Assembly: GCF_036173065.1 (NCBI RefSeq) | Contig: NZ_CP108041.1 | Span: forward strand, 1,612,001-1,676,000 | From: Rhodococcus sp. NBC_00297 | GTDB lineage: Bacteria > Actinomycetota > Actinomycetes > Mycobacteriales > Mycobacteriaceae | Reading direction: 5' to 3' | Length of the DNA: 64,000 nt | In this document: piece by piece, positions 8,063 to 20,200 of the stretch | Layout: each line of letters starts with the position of its first letter | Position numbering within the stretch: the stretch's first letter is position 1 | The notes under the pieces: model-generated | Told to the model about the DNA's origin: nothing | What the model saw: only the letters and a program-made list of their open reading frames with translations | Database searches by the model: none | Program-made: the position numbers and the translations under genes

Positions 8063-9541
8063 ATGACCTACCTGCAGGGCTTCGCGTCGACGTTACGACG
8101 CATGACAGGCGAGCGACGCGCCATCGTCGACACCCCGGCGGGTGCACCCAGTCCGCTCCAGCCCATCGACCTCACCGACGACGCCAGCGTGTCGGAGGTG
8201 CTCGACCTCGCGGTGCGTGTCGGTGAGGTGACCCTGGCCGCCGGGACCGGTGCCATCGACACCGCCAACCAGGTGCAGTTCATCGCCTCGACGTACGGCC
8301 TGGCCCGGTGCGACGTGGACGTCACCTACAACTCGATCGTCATCAGCGCCTACCGCGGCCCGACCCTCCCCCCGGCAAGCACGATGCGCATCGTGCACTA
8401 CCGGTCCATGGACTTCACGCGCCTGGCCGACGTGGACGCTCTCGCCCGCAAGATTCGCCTGGAGGTGCCGACACCGGCGGTCGCGCTGGCGGAGCTGAAG
8501 GAGGTCACCCGGGCACCGCACCCCTACAACCGGTGGATCGCCACCCTGGCGTGGGCGGGCATGGCCGCGGCGATCTCCGTCCTGCTCGGCGGCGGTGTGC
8601 TGGTGGCCGCCGTGAGCTTCCTGTCGACGATGGTGATCGACCGCGTCGGCCGAGTGCTGAACCGTGCCGGTCTGCCCTTCTTCTTCCAGCAGGTGGTCGG
8701 CGGTTTCATCGCGTCGGCGCCCGCCATCACGCTGTACAACTTCCAGGAACAACTGGGCATCTCGATCCTGCCGTCCCAGGTCATCGCGGCCGGCGTGACA
8801 GTGCTGTTGTCGGGGCTGTCGCTGGTCGGCTCGGTGCAGGACGCCATCACGGGCGCCCCGATCACCGCCGCGGCCCGCTTCTTCGAGCTGTTGATGATGA
8901 CGGGCGGCATCATCGCGGGCGTGGCGACGACCCTGCGACTGGCGGCGCTGCTGGGCGCCGAGCTGCCGGTCATGAGCAACGTCGCGCCTCCGGACCTCGC
9001 CCAGGTGCCCACCAAGGTGCTGGCCGGCGCCTTCGCGGCCCTCTTCTACGCACTGGCCTGCTACGCGGAGCGCCGAGGTCTCACGGCGGCGTTCGCCGGT
9101 GGTTTCGCCGGTGCGCTGGTGTTCCTCATCGCGCAGCAGGTCGGCTTCGGGCCGGTGCTCTCGTCCGCGATCGCCGCGACGGTGGTCGGCTTCGCCGGTG
9201 GTCTCATGGCTCGCCGCGCCCTGATTCCGCCGCTGATCGTCGCGGTCGCCGGTATCACCCCGCTGTTGCCGGGTCTGTCGGTGTACCGCGGCCTCTTCGC
9301 CCTGCTCAACGATCAGACGTTGCTGGGCCTCAGCGCACTGCTGGCGGCGGTGGGCACGGGCGGCGCACTGGCCGGCGGCGTCACGCTGGGCGAATGGGGT
9401 GCGCGCACACTGCGCCGCCCCCGCATAGTCGAACGCACCGAGTCCCTGCGTCGACCCATCATGAGACTGGGCCGCGCGGACTCGGTGCGCTCGAAGCTTC
9501 CGGTCAGGTCGCGGAGACGGTCCGCGGCGCGCTGGAAGTAG
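8063..9541 (+). CDS. Threonine/serine exporter family (ThrE-like)
   Basis: A 492-residue integral membrane protein of the ThrE type: an N-terminal soluble domain (residues ~1-150, including the DFTRLADVDALARKI region) followed by about ten hydrophobic helices in two halves, the combination of the DUF1212 and DUF3815 domains. In Corynebacterium glutamicum ThrE exports L-threonine and L-serine. ATG 8063 follows GAGAAGGA closely. The gene converges with mbtH, with only three bases between stop codons and no visible terminator. Substrate is inferred from family; the gene may be unrelated to the siderophore cluster even though serine is a predicted building block. Confidence 0.85.
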   Translation: MTYLQGFASTLRRMTGERRAIVDTPAGAPSPLQPIDLTDDASVSEVLDLAVRVGEVTLAAGTGAIDTANQVQFIASTYGLARCDVDVTYNSIVISAYRGPTLPPASTMRIVHYRSMDFTRLADVDALARKIRLEVPTPAVALAELKEVTRAPHPYNRWIATLAWAGMAAAISVLLGGGVLVAAVSFLSTMVIDRVGRVLNRAGLPFFFQQVVGGFIASAPAITLYNFQEQLGISILPSQVIAAGVTVLLSGLSLVGSVQDAITGAPITAAARFFELLMMTGGIIAGVATTLRLAALLGAELPVMSNVAPPDLAQVPTKVLAGAFAALFYALACYAERRGLTAAFAGGFAGALVFLIAQQVGFGPVLSSAIAATVVGFAGGLMARRALIPPLIVAVAGITPLLPGLSVYRGLFALLNDQTLLGLSALLAAVGTGGALAGGVTLGEWGARTLRRPRIVERTESLRRPIMRLGRADSVRSKLPVRSRRRSAARWK

Positions 9542-9544
9542 AGA

Positions 9545-9793
9545 TCAGGAAGGATTCTCGACGCGGTGACGACCCGCGGCGTCCTCTTCCATGGCCTCGC
9601 GGAGACTGCGGGGACGCATGTCGGTCCAGTTCTTCTCGACGTACTCCAGGCACGCTGCCCGGCTCTCCTCGCCGAACACGACGCGCCATCCCTGGGGCAC
9701 CTCGGCGAAGGTGGGCCACAACGAGTGCTGATCCTCGTCGTTGACCAACACGTAGAAGCGTCCGTCTTCGTCGTCGAACGGGTTGGTGCTCAT
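9545..9793 (-). CDS. mbtH: MbtH-like NRPS accessory protein
   Basis: An 82-residue MbtH-family protein with the family's hallmark residues: [24 protein letters not shown] and [27 protein letters not shown]. MbtH proteins bind NRPS adenylation domains and are often needed for their solubility and activity. The ATG overlaps the stop of the ornithine monooxygenase by four bases (ATGA), so the two are translationally coupled. Expected partner: the four adenylation domains of the 5,359-residue NRPS upstream. Iron control through the shared promoter box at 11222-11240 is likely. Confidence 0.95.
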   Translation of the reverse strand: MSTNPFDDEDGRFYVLVNDEDQHSLWPTFAEVPQGWRVVFGEESRAACLEYVEKNWTDMRPRSLREAMEEDAAGRHRVENPS

Positions 9794-11163
9794 CTTGCCT
9801 CGCTCACTGCAAACGTCGATGCCGGGCGTTCCCGGCGGGCCTTGTCGGTCTCGGCGCGGGTCGCCGCGCCTGTGGAACCGGTGTCGACCCTAGCAAGGAC
9901 CGCGCCACCGGCACGCCTCGCAACGATGGAGTTCAGGATTTCTCCGGATCTGATCGCGACATTCGAGAGCAACGACGACGTGATGCCGTGCGTGGTCTCG
10001 GTGCCGCCTTGCAGGTAGACACCGGGTGCACCGGCGGTGTCGGCCTCCGGTGTCGCCAGCAGGCGATAGTCGCGTGTGACGACGCGGGGGCCGCCGTCCT
10101 CGGGCGCCAGTTCGCCGAGGAGCGGGCGCAGAGGCGCGGGCCGGAAGCCGGTCGCGAGCACGAGCGCGTCGCAGTCGAGGGTGTCGGCGATGCCGTCGAT
10201 GCTGTCCCGGATGGTCACCTCGATGCCGTCGGCCGTCTCGACCACGCCGTCGATGGTGGACGCGCGGCGCATGAACAGCCGGCGGTGACCGCTGACGCGC
10301 TCCGCGTACTCCGCGCGGTAGAGCTCCTCGATCAGCTCGATGTCGACGACCGAGTAGTTGGTGCTGCGGTGCAGCGCGATGAGCCGCTCCCGCTCGAGGG
10401 CCGGTGCCCGGTGCAGTTCGTCGACCGCGGACGGATCGAAGATGCGGTTGGCGTAGGGACTGTCGTCGGCGGGGCTGTAACCGTACCGCGTGAAGACACT
10501 GTGGACCTCGGCGTGCGGGTAGTGACCGTGCAGGTACTGCACCACCTCGGCTGCCGACTGGCCGGCACCCAGCACCACGAACCGTCCGCGGGTCGGCTTC
10601 GGCAACTCGGCCATACGTGGCAGGAAGTCGTGGTTGTGGAAGCACCGTGCGGACAGCGATGCCCACTCGGGGACCCGCTGGGTCAACCCGGCGCCGACGG
10701 AGACGTTGCGGGTGCGCACAACTGTGCCGTCGTCGCACCGGACGGTCAGGACGTCGCCGTCCTGCGTGATGTCCGTGACCGACGTACTGAAGCGGACGTC
10801 GGCGTCGACCCGGTCGGCAGCCCAGGACAGGTAGTCGTGGAACTCGTGCCGCGTCGGGAAGAACGTCTGGTGATTGACGAAGTCCACCAGCCGGTCGCGT
10901 TCGTACAGGTAGTTGAAGAAGGTGAACCCGCTCCGCGGATTGCGGAACGTGACCAGGTCCTTCGGGAACGCGATCTGCATCGTCGCGCCGTCGAGCAGCA
11001 TGCCGGGATGCCACCCGAAGCTCTCCTGACGTTCCACGAACACCGCCCGGACGCGCTCGTGCTCCGCGCACGTCTCGTTGTGTTCCTCGATCGCGATCGC
11101 CAGCGCGAGATTCGCAGGTCCGAAACCGACACCCACGACGTCGAGTACTTCTGGACTGCTCAT
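9790..11163 (-). CDS. L-ornithine N5-monooxygenase
   Basis: A 457-residue flavin-dependent N-hydroxylating monooxygenase of the SidA/PvdA/IucD family. The FAD-binding [13 protein letters not shown] lies at residues ~10-22, the NADPH-binding LGAGQSAAE near 195 and the C-terminal LATGFRP motif near 336. It hydroxylates the side-chain amine of ornithine (NADPH plus O2) to give N5-hydroxyornithine, the hydroxamate precursor used by the NRPS. Ornithine rather than lysine is preferred because the NRPS codes match hydroxyornithine pockets. An IdeR-like box lies 59-77 bases upstream of the start. No acylating or formylating enzyme is encoded in the window. Confidence 0.92.
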   Translation of the reverse strand: MSSPEVLDVVGVGFGPANLALAIAIEEHNETCAEHERVRAVFVERQESFGWHPGMLLDGATMQIAFPKDLVTFRNPRSGFTFFNYLYERDRLVDFVNHQTFFPTRHEFHDYLSWAADRVDADVRFSTSVTDITQDGDVLTVRCDDGTVVRTRNVSVGAGLTQRVPEWASLSARCFHNHDFLPRMAELPKPTRGRFVVLGAGQSAAEVVQYLHGHYPHAEVHSVFTRYGYSPADDSPYANRIFDPSAVDELHRAPALERERLIALHRSTNYSVVDIELIEELYRAEYAERVSGHRRLFMRRASTIDGVVETADGIEVTIRDSIDGIADTLDCDALVLATGFRPAPLRPLLGELAPEDGGPRVVTRDYRLLATPEADTAGAPGVYLQGGTETTHGITSSLLSNVAIRSGEILNSIVARRAGGAVLARVDTGSTGAATRAETDKARRERPASTFAVSEAR

Positions 11164-11221
11164 GCTTCTCCCACCCGTTCCGTCCCGGATCGGATCGTCG
11201 CGTGGACGTCGGGACCGTCGG

Positions 11222-11240
11222 TCAGCTTAGCCTAGCCTTT
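11222..11240 (-). promoter_or_regulatory. IdeR/DtxR-type iron box before the monooxygenase
   Basis: On the minus strand the site reads AAAGGCTAGGCTAAGCTGA. About 14 of 19 positions agree with the IdeR consensus TTAGGTTAGSCTAACCTAA, including the whole central TAGGCTAA. It sits 59-77 bases upstream of the monooxygenase start and just inside the NRPS-monooxygenase gap, so the monooxygenase-mbtH pair probably has its own iron-repressed promoter. Confidence 0.65.
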
Positions 11241-11249
11241 GCTGGTCCA

Positions 11250-14200
11250 CTAGCCCTCGACGACCGATCGCAGGCGCAGAGTGAGCCGTTCCACGAACCG
11301 ACCGATCGCCCCGCGATCGGCACCCGCAGCGAACTGCAGCTGCGCGAAAAGCGCAGCGTCGTGGTCCGATTCGCTCTCGTGGACACTCAGCGTCAGGTCG
11401 GCCCACGGTCGACCGACGGGTACCGGCAGGAGTGCCGCGCCGGCGTCGCCGAGATCTGCGACGTGGTGGTGCACCACCAGGAACTGCGGACGGTGCATCT
11501 CCGGCACGCCGGCGCCCTCGACGATGTCGACATAGGAAGGACCGGAACGGCTCAGCGCCGCGACGGTCTCCGCCTGCACCCGACGAGCCACCGTCGCCAG
11601 ATCGGATCCTGTTCGCGTGCGGATCGGCACGACGTCGGCGAACGCACCCACCATGGCGTGCGTGCTCTCGTCGTCGCGGCCGGCGACCATCGTGGCGATC
11701 GCCAGGTCCTCACCCGCACCGAGGTCGGTGAGAGCGAACGCGAAGGCAGCGTGCAGAACCGACACGAGACCCGCACCCTCGATGCTGCGTAGTGCTCGCA
11801 CCACGTCGACATCGATGTCGATCGCGACGGCGTCGGATCCGGACTCACCCAGTGCGATCGGAAGACTCACTCGACTCGGCACACCGTCCAGGGTCTCGCG
11901 CCACGATGTGATCGCCGAGTCGTCGGCCTCCCGTCGGGCGACGGCCCAGCGCGCGACGTCGCTGTACCGCAGCGGTAGCGGCGTGAACTCCGGCGCCTCG
12001 GCACCGGAGCGCGCCTGCGCAGCGTGCATCAGATCGGTGAGCAACGGGACGACCGACCACTCGTCGACGGCCCAGTAGTGCATGACCAGGAGAACGATTC
12101 TTTCCGTGGAATCGTTCTGTAGCAGCATGATTCGCAGACCCGGTCGCTGCGTGAGATCCAAGGGTTCCTGTGCGATCTCGTAGGCGCGGCGGCGGATGTC
12201 GTCTGTCCCGACGTCGACGGTCTCGAGCGCCACCGGATCGCCGAGGGCGGACCCCTCACCCGGCACCAGAACCGAGTGCAGCGGTTCGTGCCGCTCTGCG
12301 ACATCGCCGACCGCGGCGGCGAGCACCGCGGTGTCCACGTCGGGCAGCTCGAGAACCAGAGCGTGGTCGGCCTGCACCACGTGCCCGTTCTGCAGCCTGG
12401 TCTCCTGCATCGGACTCAGCGGCACCACGTCGGGCCTGTCCGGGTGCGCGGTCAGGTGCGGTCCCTCGTGTCCACCGCGATCGGCGAGTCGCTCCGCCAA
12501 GGCGCAGACGGTCGACGCCTCGAAGACGTCGCGCACCGAGATGTCGACGTCGAGTTCGGCGCGGACGGCCGACACCCACTGCATCGCGGCCATCGAATGA
12601 CCGCCGAGAGCGAAGAAGTCGTCGTCCGTCCCCAGCTCGTCCAGGCCCAGAACCGCTGCGGCACTGCGCACCAGCGCACGCTCGACGTCCGTGGTGGGAG
12701 CGCGGCCGCCGACCACCGACGACCACTCCGGCTGCGGCAACGCAGCTCGGTCCAACTTGCCGTTGGGTGTCAACGGCAACGTCCCGTCGACCACCACGAC
12801 GAGAGTGGGCACCATGTAGTCCGGCAGCACCGTCGCCGCGTGCGTCCGCACCGCGGCCCCCGTGAGATCGTCACGTCCGGTGACGTATCCGACGAGTCGG
12901 CTCACCTCGGACGACTCGTGCACGACGACAGCGGTCTGATCGACACCGTCGAACGACGCCATCGCGGCCATGATCTCGCCCGGCTCGATCCGGAACCCCC
13001 GCACCTTGATCTGGTCGTCGACGCGCCCCAGGAAGTCGAGATTGCCGTCGGCACGCCAGCGTGCCCGGTCGCCGGTGCGGTACATCCTGCCGCCGGGAGC
13101 GGCGACATCGGGCACGAAGCGGTGGGCACTGAGCCCCCGCTGCCCGAGATAGCCGCGCGCCAGCCCGCGGCCGGCGATGTACAGCTCCCCCGACACCCCG
13201 ACCGGGACGGGCCGCAGCCGATCGTCGAGCACGTACGCGCGCTCGTTGGGATCGGGTACGCCGATGGGCACGGAGGACGTCCAGCCCGGACGGGCCTGCC
13301 ACAGAGTGTTGTTGACCGTCGCCTCGGTCAGTCCGTACGCAGCGAGCAGGTTCAGATGCTCGGACCAGGCGGAGATCACCGCGGGCGGCACCGTCTCGGT
13401 ACCGACGAGCACGGTGCACCCCTCGGGCAGTGCGCATCCCGGCGGGAGCGCCGCCATGAGCGACGGCGGGATGATCGCGTGGGTCACCCCGTGCTCGGCG
13501 CAGAAGTCGGTGAGCTCGGGACCCGCCACACGCGCGTCGTCGGGCACGATCACCAGTCGCGATCCCGTGCACAGGGCCATGGCGAGTTCGAAGACCGCGA
13601 CGTCGAAGCCGACGGACGCGAACTGCAGGACCACCGATCCGGTGGTGAGTCGCATGCGGTCCTCCGCCGTGGCCACGAGTGACGAGACGCCCTCGTGCGG
13701 CACCACGACGCCCTTGGGGCGGCCGGTCGAACCGGACGTGTAGATGACGTACGCCGCGAGTTCGAGCGAGGCCGGTCGCGCGAGCTCGACACCGGTCGAC
13801 GGCGGGATGTCCTCCACGAGGACGTGTTCGGCCGCGGACGGCACCTGCGCGGTGGCCGCGGCCGACGTCAGGGCGAGGGTCGCACCCGCATCGGTGACCA
13901 TGTACTCGAGCCGGTCCGCAGGATGCTTCAGGTCGAGCGGGAGATACGCCGCGCCCACCGCGAGGACCCCCATGGTCGCCGCGATGGTCCACACCGACCG
14001 CGGCACCGCGACCGCGACCACGGCCTCGGGGCCGACACCGCGCCGCTGCAACTCCGCGGCGATGTCGAGGACGTGCTCGTGCAGATCCGCGTACGTCCAC
14101 GTCGTGGTCTCGTCGACCACAGCGATCGCGTCCGGAGTGGTCTCGACCCACCGCAGGTACGACTCGAACAGCGACTCCTCGGGCACCGCACGGGCGGTGT

Positions 14201-17200
14201 CGTTGAAGCGCCGGAGGACGTCGTCGCGCTCGGAGGGCAGGAAGATGTCGACGTCGTCGACCACCGCCGTGGCGTCGGTCGCCAGTGCGTCGAGCACCGC
14301 GAGCTGACGTGCTGTGACGGCCTCGGCGGTCGACGCGTCGAACAGATCCTCGGCGTACTCGAGCTCGAGCACCAGGCGGTCCGAGGTGAGATCCTCGGTG
14401 TAGTTGAACACCAGGTCGAACTTCGCCGGTGTCATCAGCGCCGCGTCACCGTCGCCGAGCGGACCGGTGTGATGGCTGATCATGACCTGGAACAGCGGGT
14501 TCCGCGACATGCTGCGCTCGGGAGCGACCCGCGCGACCACCGCGTCGAACGGCACATCCGCGTGCGCGAAGGCCTCGAGGTCGACGCTGCGCGCCTCCTC
14601 CACCGCCCGCTGCAGCGTGGAGCGGCCGTCGACCGCGGTGCGCAGAACCAGCGTGTTGACGAAGAACCCGACGAGCTGGTCGAGCCCCTCCTCACCGCGC
14701 CCGGCCACCGGGGCGCCGAGCACGATGTCGTCGGACCCGGTGATCCGGTGCAGCAGCACCGCAGACGCCGCGTGCAGGGTCATGAAGACACTCGCGTCGA
14801 GACTCCGCGCGAGTGTCCGCAGGGCGCGCACGGTCTCGGGATCGACGGTGCGACGCACCACCGATCCGCGATGACTCGGCCGCGGCGGACGCGGCCGGTC
14901 GGTCGCGAGTTCGATCTCGTCGGGAGCGCCGGCCAGGGCGGACTGCCAGTAGGCGAGCTGACGCCCCGCGAGCGACTCCGGATCTGCGGCGTCGCCGAGC
15001 AGGTCGGCCTGCCACAGCGTGTAGTCCGCGTACTGCACGGGCAGCGGAGGGCGGGCATCCGTGTCACCGGACAGTCGCGCGGCGTAGGCCGCCATCAGGT
15101 CGGCCAGCAGCGGCCGGTCCGACCACTCGTCGGTCGTGATGTGGTGTAGGACGAGCACGACGACGCACGAGGTGTCCTCGTTCCGGATCAGCGCCGCGCG
15201 GACAGGAATCTCCCGGCGCAGATCGAACGGCCGCGCCGTCATCTCGGCGACCACGGCGGCGGCATCGCCTTCGTGAACGAACAACTCCGGTGACGCTGTC
15301 GACAGGACATGCTGCGCCAGAACGCCGTCCGCATCGCCGAAGACGGTGCGGAGCGACTCGTGCCGTTCGACGACGTCGGCGAGGGCGAGCCGGAACGCAT
15401 CCTCGTCCACCTGCTCGGGGAGCGGCAGGACGATCGGAAAGTTGTAGGCGGTCGAGTCCGGATCCAGCTGATGCAGAAGCCAGAGCCGTTGCTGCGCAGC
15501 CGACATGGGCACGACATCCGGCCGGTCGTACCGACGCAGAGCCGGCCGCGCGTCATCGCCTCGCGATCCGACGAGCGCGGCGAGACCCGCCACGGTCGGC
15601 GCGGCGAACAGATCGCGCACACTCAGCTCGGTGCCGAGCGCGGTCCGTGCACGGCCGACGACGCGAGTCGCCAGAAGTGAATGGCCACCGAGATCGAAGA
15701 AGTCGTCGTGGATCCCGGTGCCGCGGCGGCCGAGCACGTCGTCGAACACGTTGCACAGCAGCCGTTCGACCTCGGTCCGCGGCGGCACAGCGTCGACGGC
15801 ACTCTCGTCCGGCGCCGGCAGTGCGGCGACGTCGAGCTTGCCGTTGACGGTCATCGGGAAGGACGAGACGAGCACGACGGTGGGCACCATGTAGTCCGGC
15901 AGGACCACGGCGCAGGCCGCCCGTACCGATTCGGCATCCGCGTCGGTGTCGACGTAGGCGATCAACCGGGCCAGCCCGCCCGGCCCCGTCGAGGTGACGA
16001 CCGCGGCGCGGCGGACGCCGGCCACCGACGACACGACCGAGGCGACCTCACCGAGTTCCACCCGGTGACCGCGGATCTTGACCTGATCGTCGGTGCGGCC
16101 GAGGTAGTCGATCAGTCCCGTTCCGACGCGGCGACGCACGAGGTCACCCGTGCGGTACATGCGCTCCCCCGTCCCGAAGGGGTCGGCGACGAAGCGGTCC
16201 GCCGTGAGGCCGAACCGTCCCGCGTAGCCACGGGCGAGTCCGGCTCCGGCGATGTACAACTCGCCGGCCACGCCGTCCGGTACGGGCCGCAGCCAGCCGT
16301 CCAGCACGTGCGCCTCGGTGGCGCGGATGGGCAACCCGACCGTCGGCGTCTCGCTCTCGTCGGTACCCGCGCCGAGGGTGTTGATCGTGTACTCGGTGGG
16401 GCCGTACAGGTTGTAGCCGAGCACGCCGTCGGTGGATCGCAGTGCGGACCACACGTCGTCGCCGACGGCTTCACCGCCCAGCAGAACGAGTGCCGGTCGA
16501 TGCCCGTCGAGCAGACCTGTCTCGAGGAGGAGGGATGCGTACGTGGGGGTCACATTGATGACGTCGATGCACTCCTCGTCGATGTAGCGGACCAGGGCAT
16601 CGGCGTCGCGGCGCAGCACCTCGTCGGCGACGTGCACCTCGTGACCCTCGACAAGCCACAGGAGTTCTTCCCACGACATGTCGAACGCGAACGACACCGT
16701 GTGCGCGATCCGCAGTGTCCGACCGTGTGCCGCATCCACCACCGGGTCGAAGATGGCGGACCGGTGGTTCAGCTGCATGTTGGTCAGTCCGCGGTACGGC
16801 GTGACTACGCCCTTGGGCGTCCCGGTCGACCCGGACGTGTAGATGACGTAGGCCGGGTGATCGAGCCGATGCGGCGTTCCGGGTGCGAACGCCCCCAGTT
16901 CGGCTGCGGTGAGCGGTGACTCGTCGCGGAGTGGCTCGAGCACGACGATGCCGTCACGTCCGCTCAGTCGGCGACCGACCGCATCCGTGGTCACGGTGCA
17001 CAGCGGACGAGCGTCGTCGAGCAGAGCATGGATGCGAGCATCGGGATGATCGAGTTCGAGGGGCAGATAGGCCGCGCCGGTGCGCAACACGGCGAACAGC
17101 GCGACCACCATGTCGAGACTGCGAGGCAACGCGAGAGCCACCACGGTCTCCGGTCCCGCACCGCGGCCCAGCAGGACGCGCGCCAGACCTTCCACCCGGC

Positions 17201-20200
17201 CGGCCAACCCGGCGTAGGTGAGGTGCTCGGACCCGGCGACGAGTGCGATCGCGTCGGGGTTTTTCCGCGCTGTGCGGAGCAGCATCTCGGTCACGGTGAG
17301 ATCGGGAACCTCGTCGACCTGTCGGTCGAGGCGTGGCAGCGCCGGCAGAACCGAACGCGACCCCTCGGTCGCGAATCCGGCCACCAGGCGGGTGAACTCG
17401 TCCGCGATCAGGTCGACGCGCTCGACGTCGATCGCCTCCGGCCGGTACTCGACCGTCACGGCGATCCGAGCGCCCGGCGTGACGACGACGGTGAGCGGAT
17501 AGTTCGTGTGGTCGATGCTGTCGGTGCCCGCGACACCGTGCGCCGCGTTCAGGGACGCCGCCGAGTCCTCGGAGACGAAGTTCTGCACCACGCAGAGCGT
17601 GTCGAACAGAGTGCGGTGCGGCGACACCTCGATGATCTCGGCGAGACCGAGGTGATCGAACTCCATCGCCTCCACGCGGTCGCCCTGGACACGGCGGACC
17701 AGGGCGTCGACGCTCTCGCGGGGATCGAGCACGGTACGGACGGGCACCGTCGACAGGAACATCCCTGGTGCGGTGTCGAGTCCCTCGACCTCGGGCGGTC
17801 GGCCCGCGACCGTGATGCCGAAGACCACGTCGGTGCGGCCGGTGGCCGACGAGATCGCCAGTGCCAGAGCGGCCGTGACCACGGCGTTGAGCGTGACACC
17901 GCGCTGACGGGTGGCGGCGACGAGCGCGGCCGTCGTCGACGCATCGAGCTCGTCGCGTCGACGCAACGGGATACCGACCGGCGGCGCGGCGCGGTGCGCC
18001 ACCGGCGTCGGCTCGTCGAGACCGGCCATCGCCGTCGCCCACGCGGTGCGGGCCGCGACGCGGTCGCGTTCCGCGAGCCACGTCAGGTACCGCTCGAACG
18101 CGGTGTCCGCCGGCGCGGGCAGCCCCGGATTCTCGTAGCGGGCGAGCAACTCTCCCACCACCACACCGTTGGACCAGCCGTCCCAGACGAGGAACTGCCG
18201 GTTGATCACCAGGCGATCGCGCCCACCGTCGAGATGCAGCACGAGCACCCGCCACAGCGGTGGTGTCGACAGGTCGAACGGGGTGTCGCGGTCCTCCTGC
18301 ATCCACCGCTCGGCCTCGTCGTCGTCTCCGGCGTGTGCCTCGCGGACGGGCACCTCGCACGACGACGACACGACCTGCACCGGCACACCGGCGGCCGTCT
18401 GCGTGAACCCTGCGCGCAGCTGTGGGTGGCGGCGCTGCAGCCCGGCCAGGGCACTACGCAGCCGACCGAGATCGAGGCGGTGATCGAAGTCCAGCGCGAA
18501 CTGCGCCGTGTAGATGTCGCGCTCCCCCGCGGACAGACTCTCGAAGACCAGCCCCTCCTGCAGAGGAGTCAACGGCCACACGGTCTCGACGGATCCCTGT
18601 GCGGTCAGCGCCGTCAGCTCGTCGGGAGTGAGGTCGACGAGAGGGACGTCCGACGGCGTGAGGATCGGCGGTCCGTCGTGTGTGCGGGCGGCCTCCGCGA
18701 GATCTCCGAGCGCCGTGCGGAACTCGTCGGTGAGCGAGGTGACCGCCTCGGACGACAGGTGCGCGGACGACCAGGCGAACTGGGCCGAGAGAGTCGGCTG
18801 TGCACCGTCCGTCACGTGCGCGTTGATCACCAGACGGTAGGGACCGCCCATGTCGGCATCGGGATCGGTACGCACGGTCTCCGGAGCCCTGTCGAACGGG
18901 GCCGACCCGGCGGCCGGCACCCGGCCCAGGTAGTTCAGCAGGATCTGCGACTGCTCACCGTGCGCGAGAAGGGCTGCGGTGCGGGCATTCCCGTAGCGCA
19001 GGAGCCCGTATCCGAGGCCACCGTCGGGCGCCGCACGCAGAGCCTCCTTCGTCTCCGCGAGCACCGTGACGGGATCGGTTCCCGGCCGCAGCCGGACCGG
19101 AGCGATGGACGTGAACCACCCCGTGGTGCGCGAGAGATCCGCCGCGTCCGACCGACCGTGGCGCTCGAGGTCGACGAGGACATCGTGGTCGACGGACCAC
19201 CGGGTGAGCGCGAGCCGAAGCGCTGCGGCGACGACGTCGGTCACATCGCCGCGCACGAGAGCGGGCACACTGCCGAGAACCTCGGCGGTGACCTCGGACG
19301 ACACGTCGACGGTGCGGACGTCGCCCTGACCGACCACGGCGTGGTCGGTGTCTCTCGGTGTGAGCGCGCCGCCCGGAACGGTGACGGCGGTCCAGTGGTC
19401 CAGTTCCGCGAGACGAGCGGGGCTGTGGGCGCTCTCGTCGAGCAGGCGCCCGTACTCCCGCAACGAGGTCCGCACGCGGTCCAACGTCGGGGTCTGGCCG
19501 CTGTCGTGCGCGATCCACGCCAGTGCGAGGTCCTCGACGAGGATGCCCCACGAGACCCCGTCGACGACGAGGTGATGCGCGACGAGCAGTAGCCGGCCGG
19601 GCCCGGAGCCACGGTCGAACCACACGACCTCGAGCACGGCGCCGGCCTCGGGAGCCAGACGGTCGGTGGCGGCATCGGATTCGCGCGCGACGAGGTCGGC
19701 GAACGCAGACTCGTCGAGATCGACCGCGTGGACGCGGTGCACGGTGACCGAGGCGTCGGGGCGCACCGCGGTGGTCCAGACACCGCGGAGGTGACGGGTC
19801 AGGACGAGGCGCAGGCTGTCGTGATGCTGGACCAGCGCATCGACGGTGCGCTGCGGCGTTGTCTTGTCGACCGGAGCCGGAACCACCAGCAGCAGTGACT
19901 GGTTGAAGCGATCGGTGCTACCGGACCACTCGGACAGTCGGTGCACCACGGGGAGCGGACGCACCTCCCCGACACCGGACTCCGCGACCGTGGCGGCCTG
20001 CGGAGACTCGACCCGTGCGACCTCCGCGAGCGCACGCGGAGTGCGCTTCTCGAAGACGTCGCGGGCGCTGATCTCGAGACCGCTGCCCCGCGCCAGGTTC
20101 ACGAGCCGGATGGCCAGGATGCTGTCGCCGCCGCGGGCGAAGAAGTCGTCGTCCTCACCGACCGCCGCTCCACCGAGAACGGTGTGGAAGTGGGTGCACA

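Noticed and set aside
9542..9544. A terminator between thrE-like and mbtH
   Set aside because: Only three bases separate the stop codons and no hairpin is seen around them.
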